A stretch of 64,000 nucleotides of DNA from Streptomyces ortus (GTDB lineage: Bacteria; Actinomycetota; Actinomycetes; Streptomycetales; Streptomycetaceae), in contig NZ_JAIFZO010000002.1 in NCBI RefSeq assembly GCF_026341275.1, positions 8,028,118-8,092,117 on the forward strand, given 5' to 3'. Shown here in pieces: positions 48,829-57,066 of this stretch; positions within the stretch are counted from its first letter, which is position 1; each line of letters starts with the position of its first letter. Under the pieces are notes generated by a model, which had not been told where the DNA came from, searched no databases, and saw nothing but the letters and a program-made list of their open reading frames with translations. The position numbers were made by a program, and so were the translations under genes.

Positions 48829-48968
48829 TGGTCGGCCGGATTCCGTGCCCGGGGCTGTGGTGAGCGTTCGCGCAGTTCCCCGCGCCCCTGAAGGACGGGA
48901 GTGGTGGTCGGCCGGATTCCGCATCCGGGGCTGTGGTGAGCGTTCGCGCAGTTCCCCGCGCCCCTGAA
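48829..48968 (+). repeat. two 64-bp direct repeats containing a streptomycete intergenic element
   Basis: 48829-48892 and 48905-48968 match at 61 of 64 positions. Each contains GCGCAGTTCCCCGCGCCCCT, a sequence I know to be frequent between streptomycete genes, usually as part of a hairpin. The 76-base period lies just after the gene fragments and before the GntR gene. Confidence 0.85.
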
Positions 48969-48984
48969 GAGCAGGACGCGTCGG

Positions 48985-49749
48985 CTACGGGGTGTGGCCG
49001 TTCACGGACTCCCGGAGGCGGTGGCTGGCCATTGCCATGTGGTCCGCCATCGCCCGGTCCGCCCCCTCGGGATCCCGCGCCCGCAACGCCACCAGCACCG
49101 CGTCGTGCTCGCACAACGTCCCGCTCACCGTGCCCTCGATGTCGCTGACCCGTTCCATCCACACCTGCAGCAGCGCCCGGATGCTGTGCAGGATGTCGCT
49201 CAGCACGCTGTTGCGCGCGATGCGGGCCAGCTCCAGGTGGAAGTCGATGTCGGCGTCGATGAAGGCCTTGGCGTCATCCCCGGCCGCCCGCATGTGCTGA
49301 AGGTGCTCCTCCAGCCGCTCCAGATCCTCGTCCGTGGCCCGCTCCGCGGCCAGCCGCGCCGAGACCGCCTCCAGATACGTGCGCACCTCCACCAGATCCT
49401 GCGTACGCCGCTGCCCCAGCATCAACCCCCAGTTGATCGCCCGGGGCAGGAACTCCGACGTGCCCTCGCGCACGTACGAGCCCGAGCCCGGCCGGATCTC
49501 GATGATGCCGAGCACGTCCAGCGCGGACAGCGCCCCGCGGACGCTGGAGCGGGCGACCCCCAGCGCCTCGGCGAGCTGACGCTCGGCGGGAAGGCGCGTG
49601 CCGGGCTTGATGTCGCCCGCCGACAGGTGGTCGAGGAGCCGCTTGGCGACCTCGCTGACGGAGGACTCGCGCACCACGGGGCGCAGGAGTTGGGCGAGGT
49701 CGGGGGCGGCCCCGGAGGTCTGGTCGTCGGGCTGACTGGTCACGGTCAC
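48985..49749 (-). CDS. FadR-type GntR regulator of the apionate-like operon
   Basis: A 254-residue GntR regulator of the FadR subfamily. The winged helix is SVSEVAKRLLDHLSAGDIKPGTRLPAERQLAEALGVARSSVRGALSALDVLGIIEIRPGSGSYV, and the all-helical effector domain follows, with DADIDFHLELARIARN and a metal/ligand His in CEHDAVLVALRARD. It faces the catabolic operon across a short promoter region containing a perfect palindrome and is probably its repressor. The GTG at 49749 lacks a Shine-Dalgarno; GTG 49743 is equally possible. Confidence 0.88.
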   Translation of the reverse strand: MTVTSQPDDQTSGAAPDLAQLLRPVVRESSVSEVAKRLLDHLSAGDIKPGTRLPAERQLAEALGVARSSVRGALSALDVLGIIEIRPGSGSYVREGTSEFLPRAINWGLMLGQRRTQDLVEVRTYLEAVSARLAAERATDEDLERLEEHLQHMRAAGDDAKAFIDADIDFHLELARIARNSVLSDILHSIRALLQVWMERVSDIEGTVSGTLCEHDAVLVALRARDPEGADRAMADHMAMASHRLRESVNGHTP

Positions 49750-49873
49750 CAGTCAACCAGATGGGCCGCCCAGCGGGCTGACCAGCCGGTTGTTCCGCCC
49801 TCCGGGCCGTGCCGAACGACGGATTTGTCAAGAGTTGCGAGAGGGTCGAATGTGAGACCGTCCTCACATTGGT

Positions 49874-49890
49874 AAATTGGTGACCAATTT
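49874..49890. promoter_or_regulatory. palindromic operator AAATTGGTGACCAATTT
   Basis: Eight-base arms AAATTGGT and ACCAATTT surround a single G, and an extra half-site ATTGGTAA lies immediately upstream (49868). It sits between the divergent GntR gene and the MFS-led operon, the position expected for FadR-type binding. Confidence 0.8.
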
Positions 49891-49996
49891 GAGGAGTCGG
49901 CATAGCGTGAAACCGTTCCGGTCGACCGCCCCTGCGGCGAGCCGTCCGGCCCGACCCACCCCGGACGGAGCTGTCCGGGCGAGCCGAGGAGTCGCC

Positions 49997-51364
49997 ATGG
50001 TCGCCGACGCGCCATCCGCGGCAGTCGAGAGAACTGCCATCAAGAAGGTCTCAGTCCGCCTCGTGCCGTTCGTGGCACTGATGTTCTTCGTGAACTACCT
50101 GGACCGCACAGCCGTCTCATTCGCCGAGCCGAACGGCATGGGCCAGGACCTGGCGCTCACCGCCGCCCAGTTCGGCTTCGCGTCCGGGATCTTCTTCCTC
50201 GGTTACATCGTCCTCGAGGTCCCCAGCAACATGGCCCTGCACCGCTTCGGTGCCCGCCGCTGGCTGGCCCGGATCATGGTCACCTGGGGCATCGTCTCCC
50301 TCCTGTTCACCTGGGTGGACAGCACGGGCCAGCTCTACACCCTGCGGTTCCTGCTCGGTGTGGCGGAAGCGGGCTTCTTCCCCGGAGCGATCCTCTTCCT
50401 CAGCCAGTGGGTGCCCTCACGGCACCGCACCAAGATCCTCGGGCTCTTCTACCTGGCCCAGCCGCTGACCACCGTCCTCGGCGCCCCGCTGGCGGGCTGG
50501 CTCATCGGCCACCACGGCCTGTTCGGCCTTGAGGGCTGGCGCGTGATGTTCCTCTTCGTGTCGGTGCCCGCCATCCTCCTGGGCGTCGTCGCCTGGTTCT
50601 ACCTCATCGACAAGCCCGCCGACGCGAAGTGGCTCACCCCGGCCGAACGCGACTGGCTGACCGACGAACTCGCCGCGGAGAACGCGCGCAAGACGGGCCA
50701 CGACGACAAGCACGCCAAGGGCGACCTGAAGAAGGCCTTCACCAACGGCCGTGTCTGGGTCCTTGCGATGGTCTACTTCGGTTTCGTCTACGGCCTGTAC
50801 GCCCTCGCCTTCTTCCTGCCGACGATCATCGACGGCTTTCAGGAGCAGTACGACACCACGTTCAGCGTGATGGACAAGGCCTGGATCACCGCGATCCCGT
50901 ACCTGCCCGCCGCGGTCGTCCTGTTCTTCTGGACGCGCCACGCCACCCAGCACGGCACCCGCGTCTGGCACGTGGCCGGACCCGCCGTGGTCGGCGGTGT
51001 CTCCATCCCGCTCGCCCTCTACATGGGCTCCCCGGCCGCCACGGTCGCGGTGATCACCGTGACCGCGTGTGCCATCTTCGCGGCCCTGCCCGTCTTCTGG
51101 TCCGTACCTTCCCGCTTCCTGACCGGAGCCGCGGCAGCCGCCGGCATCGCCCTGATCAACACCGCGGGCAACGTCGCCGGATTCGCCTCCAGCTACATCA
51201 CCGGCTGGCTCAAGGACTGGACCGGTGACTACTACGTGCCGCTCTACCTGGTCGGCTTCTTCATGCTCCTGTCCGCCGTCCTGATGATCTGGCTCGCCGC
51301 CCGCGGCGGCACCGCGGAACCGGCCCCCGCAGCAGAGAACAAGCCCCTGGAGGCCCTCCGATGA
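49997..51364 (+). CDS. MFS transporter, anion:cation symporter (ACS) type
   Basis: A 455-residue transporter with 12 membrane helices of the ACS family, which carries sugar acids and other organic anions. Motifs: FVNYLDRTAVSFAEPNGMGQDL after helix 1, GFASGIFFLGYIVLEVPSNMALHRFGARRWLARIMVTWG, and GVAEAGFFPGAILFLSQWVP. The family fits uptake of a sugar acid such as D-apionate. ATG 49997 has GAGGAG seven bases upstream. First gene of a six-gene operon; its stop overlaps the kinase start (ATGA). Confidence 0.9.
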   Translation: MVADAPSAAVERTAIKKVSVRLVPFVALMFFVNYLDRTAVSFAEPNGMGQDLALTAAQFGFASGIFFLGYIVLEVPSNMALHRFGARRWLARIMVTWGIVSLLFTWVDSTGQLYTLRFLLGVAEAGFFPGAILFLSQWVPSRHRTKILGLFYLAQPLTTVLGAPLAGWLIGHHGLFGLEGWRVMFLFVSVPAILLGVVAWFYLIDKPADAKWLTPAERDWLTDELAAENARKTGHDDKHAKGDLKKAFTNGRVWVLAMVYFGFVYGLYALAFFLPTIIDGFQEQYDTTFSVMDKAWITAIPYLPAAVVLFFWTRHATQHGTRVWHVAGPAVVGGVSIPLALYMGSPAATVAVITVTACAIFAALPVFWSVPSRFLTGAAAAAGIALINTAGNVAGFASSYITGWLKDWTGDYYVPLYLVGFFMLLSAVLMIWLAARGGTAEPAPAAENKPLEALR

Positions 51365-53106
51365 CCCGGCTCTTCAACGACCCCGCGGCCTTCGCCGACG
51401 AGGCCCTCGAAGGCTTCGCCGCCGCCCATCGCGGCTGGGTGCGACCCGTCACCGGAGGCGTCGTACGCGCCGCCGGGACCCCCGCCGGGCAGGTCGCCGT
51501 CGTCGTCGGCGGCGGATCGGGCCACTACCCGGCCTTCTCCGGACTGGTCGGCCGGGGCCTCGCGCACGGCGCCGCCGTCGGCAACGTCTTCGCCTCGCCC
51601 TCGGCACAGCAGATCCGCTCCGTGGCACGGTCCGCCGACGGCGGCGCGGGCGTCCTGCTCATGTACGGCAACTACGCGGGCGACGTCCTCCACTTCGGCC
51701 AGGCCGCCGAACGCCTGGCGGGCGACGGCATCGAGGCCCGTACCTTCGCCGTCACCGACGACATCTCCTCCGCCGCGCCGGAGGAGTCCGCCCAGCGCCG
51801 CGGCATCGCGGGCGACCTGCCCGTCTTCAAGGCGGCAGCCGCCGCGGCCGAGGAAGGCCTGCCGCTGGCCGAGGTGCTGCGGGTGGCCGCACACGCCAAC
51901 GCCCGCACCCGCTCCTTCGGCATCGCCTTCTCCGGCTGCACCCTGCCCGGCGCCGACCACCCCCTGTTCACCGTCCCCGAGGCCCGGATGGCCGTCGGCC
52001 TCGGCATCCACGGGGAGCCCGGCATCGGCGAGGAGTCCCTGCCGACCGCCGACGAGGCTGCACGGCTCATGGTCACCGCCCTCCTCAAGGAACTCCCCGA
52101 CGGCGTCGACGCGCCCGCCGGACAGCGCGCCGCCGTGATACTCAACGGCCTGGGCTCGGTCAAGTACGAGGAACTGTTCGTCGTCTACCGCAAGGTCGCC
52201 GCCCTCCTCGGCGCCGCGGGTGTGGACATCGTCGACCCGGAGGTCGGCGAACTCGTCACCAGCTTCGACATGGCCGGCGTCTCCCTCACCCTGACCTGGC
52301 TCGACGACCGCCTCGAGGAGCTGTGGCGCGCCCCGGCCGACACCCCCGCCTACCGCAAGGGCGCCCCGGTCGCACAGGACCCGGCGGCCGAGGCGGCGGC
52401 GTACGTCGAGGACGTCGACGACACCCGTGTCCCGGACGCCACCGAGGCGTCCCGCGGCTCGGCCGCCCACGTCCTGGCGGCCCTGAACGCCGTGGCGGGC
52501 ATAGTCGACACCCACGCCGACGAACTCGGCCGCATCGACGCGGTGGCTGGCGACGGCGACCACGGCATCGGTATGCGGCGCGGCACAACGGCCGCTCTGG
52601 AAGCGGCGGTTCGTGCCCACGACCTGGGCGCCGGCGCCGGAACCGTCCTCGTCCACGCCGGAGACGCCTGGGCCGACAAGGCGGGCGGCACCTCCGGCGC
52701 ACTGTGGGGCACCATCCTGCGCTCCCTCGGTACGCGCCTCGGCGACCAGGACACCCCGACCGCCGAGGCGGTCGCCCGGGGAGTCTCGGACGCCTCCGAC
52801 GCCGTACGCCGCCTGGGCGGCGCCGAGGTCGGCGACAAGACCATGGTCGACGTCCTCGTGCCGTTCGCCGACACCCTCGCCGAAGCCGCGGGCGCAGGCC
52901 TGCCGCTCAGCGAGGCCTGGCAGCGCGCCGCCGTCACCGCCGAGAAGGCGGCAGCCGACACCGCGGACCTGCTGCCCCGCAAGGGCCGCGCCCGGCCGCA
53001 CGCCGAGAAGTCCCTCGGCACCCCCGACGCGGGCGCGCACTCGCTCGCCCTCATCACCCGCGCCGTACACGGCGTCCTGCCCGACCACCCGCTCGACCAG
53101 CACTGA
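51361..53106 (+). CDS. lerK: dihydroxyacetone-kinase family kinase (probable L-erythrulose kinase)
   Basis: A 581-residue fusion of DhaK and DhaL domains. The DhaK half has VVVGGGSGHYPAFSGLVGRGLAHGAAVGNVF and the covalent-substrate His region FSGCTLPGADHPLF, then VGLGIHGEPG. The DhaL half (from about 365) has the ATP-metal motif DGDHGIGMRRG and AGDAWADKAGGTSGALWG. ATP-dependent single-chain kinases of this class phosphorylate dihydroxyacetone or erythrulose. With RpiB-like, TIM-like, OiaC-like and ApnO-like genes following, L-erythrulose 1-kinase is the best reading. The symbol rests on context; specificity is untested. Confidence 0.8.
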   Translation: MTRLFNDPAAFADEALEGFAAAHRGWVRPVTGGVVRAAGTPAGQVAVVVGGGSGHYPAFSGLVGRGLAHGAAVGNVFASPSAQQIRSVARSADGGAGVLLMYGNYAGDVLHFGQAAERLAGDGIEARTFAVTDDISSAAPEESAQRRGIAGDLPVFKAAAAAAEEGLPLAEVLRVAAHANARTRSFGIAFSGCTLPGADHPLFTVPEARMAVGLGIHGEPGIGEESLPTADEAARLMVTALLKELPDGVDAPAGQRAAVILNGLGSVKYEELFVVYRKVAALLGAAGVDIVDPEVGELVTSFDMAGVSLTLTWLDDRLEELWRAPADTPAYRKGAPVAQDPAAEAAAYVEDVDDTRVPDATEASRGSAAHVLAALNAVAGIVDTHADELGRIDAVAGDGDHGIGMRRGTTAALEAAVRAHDLGAGAGTVLVHAGDAWADKAGGTSGALWGTILRSLGTRLGDQDTPTAEAVARGVSDASDAVRRLGGAEVGDKTMVDVLVPFADTLAEAAGAGLPLSEAWQRAAVTAEKAAADTADLLPRKGRARPHAEKSLGTPDAGAHSLALITRAVHGVLPDHPLDQH

Positions 53107-53118
53107 GGATCAGCCGCC

Positions 53119-53610
53119 ATGACCGACAAGCTCCGTATCGTCGTCGGATCCGACGACGCAGGCCACCAGTACAAGGAAGTCCTCAAGCAGGATCTGCTGG
53201 GCAGTTCGCTGGTCGCCGAGGTCACCGATGTCGGCGTCGACGCCGACGGCCACACCGCCTACCCCAAGGTCGCCATCGCCGCCGCCGAGATGGTCGCCCG
53301 CGGCGAGGCCGACCGCGCCCTCCTGGTGTGCGGCACCGGCCTGGGCGTGGCCATCGCGGCCAACAAGGTCAAGGGCATCCGCGCCGTCACCGCCCACGAC
53401 TCCTTCTCCGTCGAGCGGGCCGTCCTGTCCAACAACGCGCAGATCCTGACCTTCGGCCAGCGCGTCGTCGGCCTCGAACTCGCCCGCCGACTCGCCGCCG
53501 AGTGGCTCACCTACCGCTTCGACGAGACGTCCGCGTCCGCGGCGAAGGTCCAGCTCATGTGCGACTACGAGGACGCCGCCGAGGCCTCCGACACCGGGGC
53601 GGCGGCCTGA
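53119..53610 (+). CDS. derI: RpiB/LacA/LacB-family isomerase (probable D-erythrulose 4-phosphate isomerase)
   Basis: A 163-residue RpiB-fold isomerase. It begins KLRIVVGSDDAGHQYKEVLKQDLL, has the catalytic Cys71 in LLVCGTGLGVAIAANKVKGIRA, and the helix SNNAQILTFGQRVVGLELARRLA. RpiB proteins interconvert ribose and ribulose 5-phosphates; relatives next to TIM-like and DhaK-like genes convert D-erythrulose 4-phosphate to D-erythrose 4-phosphate. The latter fits this operon. It follows the kinase by 12 bases and overlaps the next start as TGATG. Confidence 0.78.
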   Translation: MTDKLRIVVGSDDAGHQYKEVLKQDLLGSSLVAEVTDVGVDADGHTAYPKVAIAAAEMVARGEADRALLVCGTGLGVAIAANKVKGIRAVTAHDSFSVERAVLSNNAQILTFGQRVVGLELARRLAAEWLTYRFDETSASAAKVQLMCDYEDAAEASDTGAAA

Positions 53611-54389
53611 TGTCCGCCCCGGTACACCGGCCCCTGCTGCTGGGAGTGAGCCTGAAGATGTACTTCGGCCACCACCAGACCCTCAACTGGGCCCGGAAGA
53701 CAGCCAAGTTGGCCGCCGAGCACCCCGCCGTGACCTCCGGCGAGGCCCGCCTCTTCGTCCTGCCCGCCTTCCCGACCCTGATCCCGGCCACCGGAATCCT
53801 CGCGCCCTACGGCATCGCGCTCGGCGCCCAGGACATCGCCACCGAGGACACCGGCCCGTACACCGGCGAGGTCGGCGGCCCCCTCCTCAAGGAGATCGGC
53901 TGCCGCTACGCCGAGGTCGGTCACGCCGAACGCCGCCGCCTGTACGGCGAGGGTGACACGGTGGTCGCCGCCAAGACGGCCGCCGCCCTGCGCAACGGCC
54001 TCACCCCCGTGCTGTGCGTCGGCGAACGCGACCGGGGGACACCCCAGGAGGCGGCCGAACGCACGGTCGCCGAGGCCGCCCGCCTCCTGCACGGCCTGGA
54101 CGGCACGGTCGTCCTCGCGTACGAGCCCCAGTGGGCCATCGGCGCACCGGAACCGGCCTCGGCCGAACACATCGCGACCGTCTGCACCGCACTGCGGGAC
54201 TGGCTCAACACCCGCACCCGGCACGCCGGTTCACAGGTCATCTACGGCGGCAGCGCGGGCCCCGGCCTGCTCACCCGCCTGGCGGGAGCGGCGGACGGCC
54301 TCTTCCTCGGCCGCTTCGCCCACGACCCGGACAACGTCCGCGCGATCCTCGACGAGATCCGCGCCCCGGCCGACGCGGCGGTGGCGTGA
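53610..54389 (+). CDS. lerI: triosephosphate-isomerase-like protein (probable L-erythrulose 1-phosphate isomerase)
   Basis: A 259-residue TIM-barrel protein. The three catalytic positions of triosephosphate isomerase are kept: Lys16 in GVSLKMYFG, His105 in EVGHAERR, Glu172 in AYEPQWAIG; the phosphate loop is YGGSAGPGL. The classical Asn of NxK is replaced by Ser, and GHSERR reads GHAERR, as in the erythrulose-phosphate branch rather than housekeeping TIM. It would convert L-erythrulose 1-phosphate to D-erythrulose 4-phosphate. Overlaps both neighbours by TGATG. Confidence 0.78.
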   Translation: MSAPVHRPLLLGVSLKMYFGHHQTLNWARKTAKLAAEHPAVTSGEARLFVLPAFPTLIPATGILAPYGIALGAQDIATEDTGPYTGEVGGPLLKEIGCRYAEVGHAERRRLYGEGDTVVAAKTAAALRNGLTPVLCVGERDRGTPQEAAERTVAEAARLLHGLDGTVVLAYEPQWAIGAPEPASAEHIATVCTALRDWLNTRTRHAGSQVIYGGSAGPGLLTRLAGAADGLFLGRFAHDPDNVRAILDEIRAPADAAVA

Positions 54390-55198
54390 TGGCCTACGGA
54401 ATCAGCACGTACGCGTACTTCTGGCGCTTCTCCGACCGGGCACCCCGGCCGATGACGCTCGCCGAGATGCTGCGCGACACCGCCGCACTGGGCGGCCAGG
54501 TCTTCCAGATCTGCGACTACGCGCCGATCGAGTCGTACGACTCCGCCCAACTGGCCGACGTACGCGCCACGGCGGACGACCTGGGGCTGCGCCTGGAACT
54601 CGGCACCCGCGGCGTCCGCCCCGCCCGCCTGTTCAAGTACCTGGACATGGCACGGCAGTTGGGCGTCACCCTGGTCCGCTCCATGCTCAACACGGCGGAC
54701 CACCGGCCGGACACCACCGAGGCGGTCACCCTCCTCAAGGAGGCGGTACCTCTCTACGAGGACGCCGGGGTGACCCTCGGCCTGGAGACCTACGAGCAGG
54801 TGGCGACGGACGACCTGCTGGCTGTCGTACGCGGGGTCGACAGCGAGCGGCTCGGAGTCGTCCTCGACCCGGGCAACAGCGTCGCGCGCCTGGAACGCCC
54901 GGCGGACGTCGTGGCCGCCACCGCGCCGCACGTGGTGAACATCCACGTCAAGGACTTCGCCTTCACCCGCAGGGACGGCTGGGTCGGCTTCACCTACGCC
55001 GGCTGCCCCCTGGGAGAAGGACTCCTGGACTACGACGCGATGATTGCCGCCGTACGGGCCGCCCGGCCGGAGGCGGACGGCGTCAACCAGATCGTGGAGC
55101 ACTGGCTCCCGTGGCAGGACGAGGGCTTCGACGCCACCGCCCGGCTCGAAGACCAGTGGACACAGCACAGCATCACCACCCTTCTGAGGAGCGAGTAA
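54389..55198 (+). CDS. oiaC: xylose-isomerase-like TIM-barrel enzyme (probable 3-oxo-isoapionate decarboxylase)
   Basis: A 269-residue sugar-phosphate isomerase/epimerase-fold protein. Likely metal ligands are Glu in LGLETYEQV, Asp in VVLDPGN, His in VNIHVKDFAF and Glu in IVEHWLPW. OiaC, from the D-apionate pathway, belongs to this fold and converts 3-oxo-isoapionate to L-erythrulose and CO2. The assignment comes from its position between the erythrulose-phosphate genes and the ApnO-like gene; an epimerase role is the alternative. Confidence 0.7.
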   Translation: MAYGISTYAYFWRFSDRAPRPMTLAEMLRDTAALGGQVFQICDYAPIESYDSAQLADVRATADDLGLRLELGTRGVRPARLFKYLDMARQLGVTLVRSMLNTADHRPDTTEAVTLLKEAVPLYEDAGVTLGLETYEQVATDDLLAVVRGVDSERLGVVLDPGNSVARLERPADVVAATAPHVVNIHVKDFAFTRRDGWVGFTYAGCPLGEGLLDYDAMIAAVRAARPEADGVNQIVEHWLPWQDEGFDATARLEDQWTQHSITTLLRSE

Positions 55199-56073
55199 TG
55201 GCCACCGAGATCCAGACCCAGGTCGACGTCAGGACCGTCGCCGTCATCGGGGCCGCCGGCAAGATGGGCCAGCGAGTCTCCGACAACCTCGTCGAAAGCG
55301 ACTTCCGGGTGCTCTTCAGCGAGGCCTCGCCCAAGGGCCAGGAGCTGATCCGCGACCTCGGCCGTGATTTGACCGAGTCCGCCGACGCCGTCGCCGAGGC
55401 CGACGTGGTCATCCTCGCCGTCCCGGACGTCGTCCTCGGCCAGGTCTCCGAGGAACTCGTCCCGCTGATGAGGCCGGGCACGGTCGTGCTGACCCTCGAC
55501 CCGGCCGCCGCGTACGCCGGCCTGCTGTTCGAACGCGAGGACATCCACTACGCGTGTGCCCACCCCTGCCACCCGTCGGTGTTCCTGGAGCGCACCACGA
55601 AGGAGGAGTGGCAGGACACCTTCGGCGGCATCGCCGCCCCGCAGGAGGTCGTCGCCGCGTACGAGGGCGGCGACGAGGCCAAGCAGGAGCTGGCCGACTC
55701 GGTTATCCGCGTGATGTACGCGCCCGTGGTCGACGTCCACTGGGTCACCGTCAAGCAGCTCGCCGTCCTGGAGCCGACCCTCGTCGAGACGATCGCCTGC
55801 ATGGTCGGCGCCCTCCTCACCGAGGCGCTGCACGAAACGGTCCACACCGTCGGCGTCCCGGAGAAGGCGGCCCGCGCGATGCTCCTGGGCCACACCCAGG
55901 TCGCCCTGGCCAACACCCTCAAGGGCTCCAACCCGTTCTCGGACGCCTGTCTGATCGCCATGGACTACGGCCGTGAGTCCATCGTGCGCGACGACTGGAA
56001 GAAGGTCTTCGAGGACGACGAGCTCGACAAGGTCATCACGCGCATGCTGAAGATCAAGGAGATCAGGCGCTGA
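55198..56073 (+). CDS. apnO: PGDH_C-type NAD-binding protein (probable D-apionate oxidoisomerase)
   Basis: A 291-residue protein with an N-terminal Rossmann domain (TVAVIGAAGKMGQRVSDNL, Gly18/21/24) and a helical C-terminal domain of the phosphogluconate-dehydrogenase C-terminal type (AHPCHPSVFLERTTKEEW, then KGSNPFSDACLIAMDYG). ApnO proteins, which oxidise and isomerise D-apionate to 3-oxo-isoapionate, have this architecture. Last gene of the operon; ATG overlaps the OiaC stop (TAATG) with a TGAGGAG site. Confidence 0.72.
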   Translation: MATEIQTQVDVRTVAVIGAAGKMGQRVSDNLVESDFRVLFSEASPKGQELIRDLGRDLTESADAVAEADVVILAVPDVVLGQVSEELVPLMRPGTVVLTLDPAAAYAGLLFEREDIHYACAHPCHPSVFLERTTKEEWQDTFGGIAAPQEVVAAYEGGDEAKQELADSVIRVMYAPVVDVHWVTVKQLAVLEPTLVETIACMVGALLTEALHETVHTVGVPEKAARAMLLGHTQVALANTLKGSNPFSDACLIAMDYGRESIVRDDWKKVFEDDELDKVITRMLKIKEIRR

Positions 56074-56114
56074 CCACGGCGCCGACGCTCCCGCGACTCC
56101 ACCCGGTCCGGTGC

Positions 56115-56140
56115 CCGCCTGTCACCTGACAGACAGGCGG
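56115..56140 (+). terminator. hairpin after the apionate-type operon
   Basis: CCGCCTGTC (56115-56123) pairs with GACAGGCGG (56132-56140), a perfect 9-bp stem with an 8-base loop between two convergent genes; it can serve both. Confidence 0.7.
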
Positions 56141-56171
56141 ACGCCGGCCGGGCGGGACCGCGAACAACCGC

Positions 56172-56861
56172 CTACGCGCCGGCCTTCATCACCAGCTCGA
56201 CGAGCGCGTCGGCCGCCGGACCGGAGGAGGCGGGGTTCTGCCCGGTGATCAGCAGACCGTCCCGCACCACGTACGGCGCCCAGTCGTCGCCCTTGGAGTA
56301 GACGCCGCCGAGGCCCTTCAGTTCGTCCTCGACGAGGAAGGGGACGATCTTGGTGAGGCCGACGCCCTCCTCCTCGGAGTTGGTGAACCCGGTGACCTTC
56401 TTCCCCCGCACCAGCGGCGTACCGTCCTCGTTGACCGTGTGGCGCAGGACGCCGGGAGCGTGGCAGACCAGGGCGAGGGGCTTGCCCGCGCGCAGGGTCG
56501 CCTCGATCAGCCGAGCGGAGTGCGTGTCCTCGGCCAGGTCCCACAGCGGGCCGTGGCCGCCGGGGTAGAAGACCGTGTCGAAGTCCTCGGCCGCGACCGA
56601 GTCCAGGCGTACGGTGTCCGCCAGTGCGGCGGTCGCCTCCGCGTCGGACTCGAACCGGCGGGTCAGGTCGGTCTGGAAGTCGGGCTCGTTGCTCTTCGGG
56701 TCCAGCGGCGGACGGCCGCCCTCGGGGGAGGCCAGCACGATCTCCCAGCCGGCCTCCCGGAAGCGGTAGTAGGGCGCGGCCAGCTCCTCCAGCCAGAAGC
56801 CGGTCTTGCGACCGGTGTCGCCGAGTGTGTCGTGCGAGGTGAGGACGACGAGAACCTTCAT
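56172..56861 (-). CDS. DJ-1/PfpI (Hsp31-like) family protein
   Basis: A 229-residue protein of the DJ-1/PfpI superfamily, long form. The nucleophile elbow is ALVCHAPGVL with the reactive Cys, preceded by DFDTVFYPGGHGPLWDL and followed by GTPLVRGKKVTGFTNSEE; the N-terminus MKVLVVLTSHDTLGDTGRKTGFWLEELAAPYY is typical of Hsp31/GATase1-like proteins. These act as methylglyoxal (glyoxalase III) or stress-related enzymes. It has the same operator as the TetR regulator upstream. Confidence 0.85.
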   Translation of the reverse strand: MKVLVVLTSHDTLGDTGRKTGFWLEELAAPYYRFREAGWEIVLASPEGGRPPLDPKSNEPDFQTDLTRRFESDAEATAALADTVRLDSVAAEDFDTVFYPGGHGPLWDLAEDTHSARLIEATLRAGKPLALVCHAPGVLRHTVNEDGTPLVRGKKVTGFTNSEEEGVGLTKIVPFLVEDELKGLGGVYSKGDDWAPYVVRDGLLITGQNPASSGPAADALVELVMKAGA

Positions 56862-56895
56862 GTCTGTCTGCTCCTTGATCGGGTGATTCGCTGAA

Positions 56896-56910
56896 TAGAC
56901 CGGTCGTCTA
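56896..56910. promoter_or_regulatory. TetR operator before the DJ-1 gene
   Basis: TAGACCGGTCGTCTA has the inverted ends TAGAC/GTCTA and is followed by GAAGTGG. The same 15 bases plus the flanking GAAGTGG recur before the TetR gene, which makes it the likely binding site. Confidence 0.85.
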
Positions 56911-57066
56911 GAAGTGGTCGGGGTGAACTCTAGCTTCCGGCCGGACGGGAACGTTGGTGGGTGAGGCGGGCCGGAGTGTCGGCGACCGGGGCCGGGCCGG
57001 AGTCGGGGACGGGGCCTGAGGGACGTCGGGGATCGTCGGGGGTTGTCGGGGATCGAGATGCCGGGA

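Noticed and set aside
49997..56073. Erythritol/threitol utilization operon
   Set aside because: The kinase and both isomerases would fit, but no polyol dehydrogenase is present, while the ApnO-like and OiaC-like genes are unexplained by that pathway.
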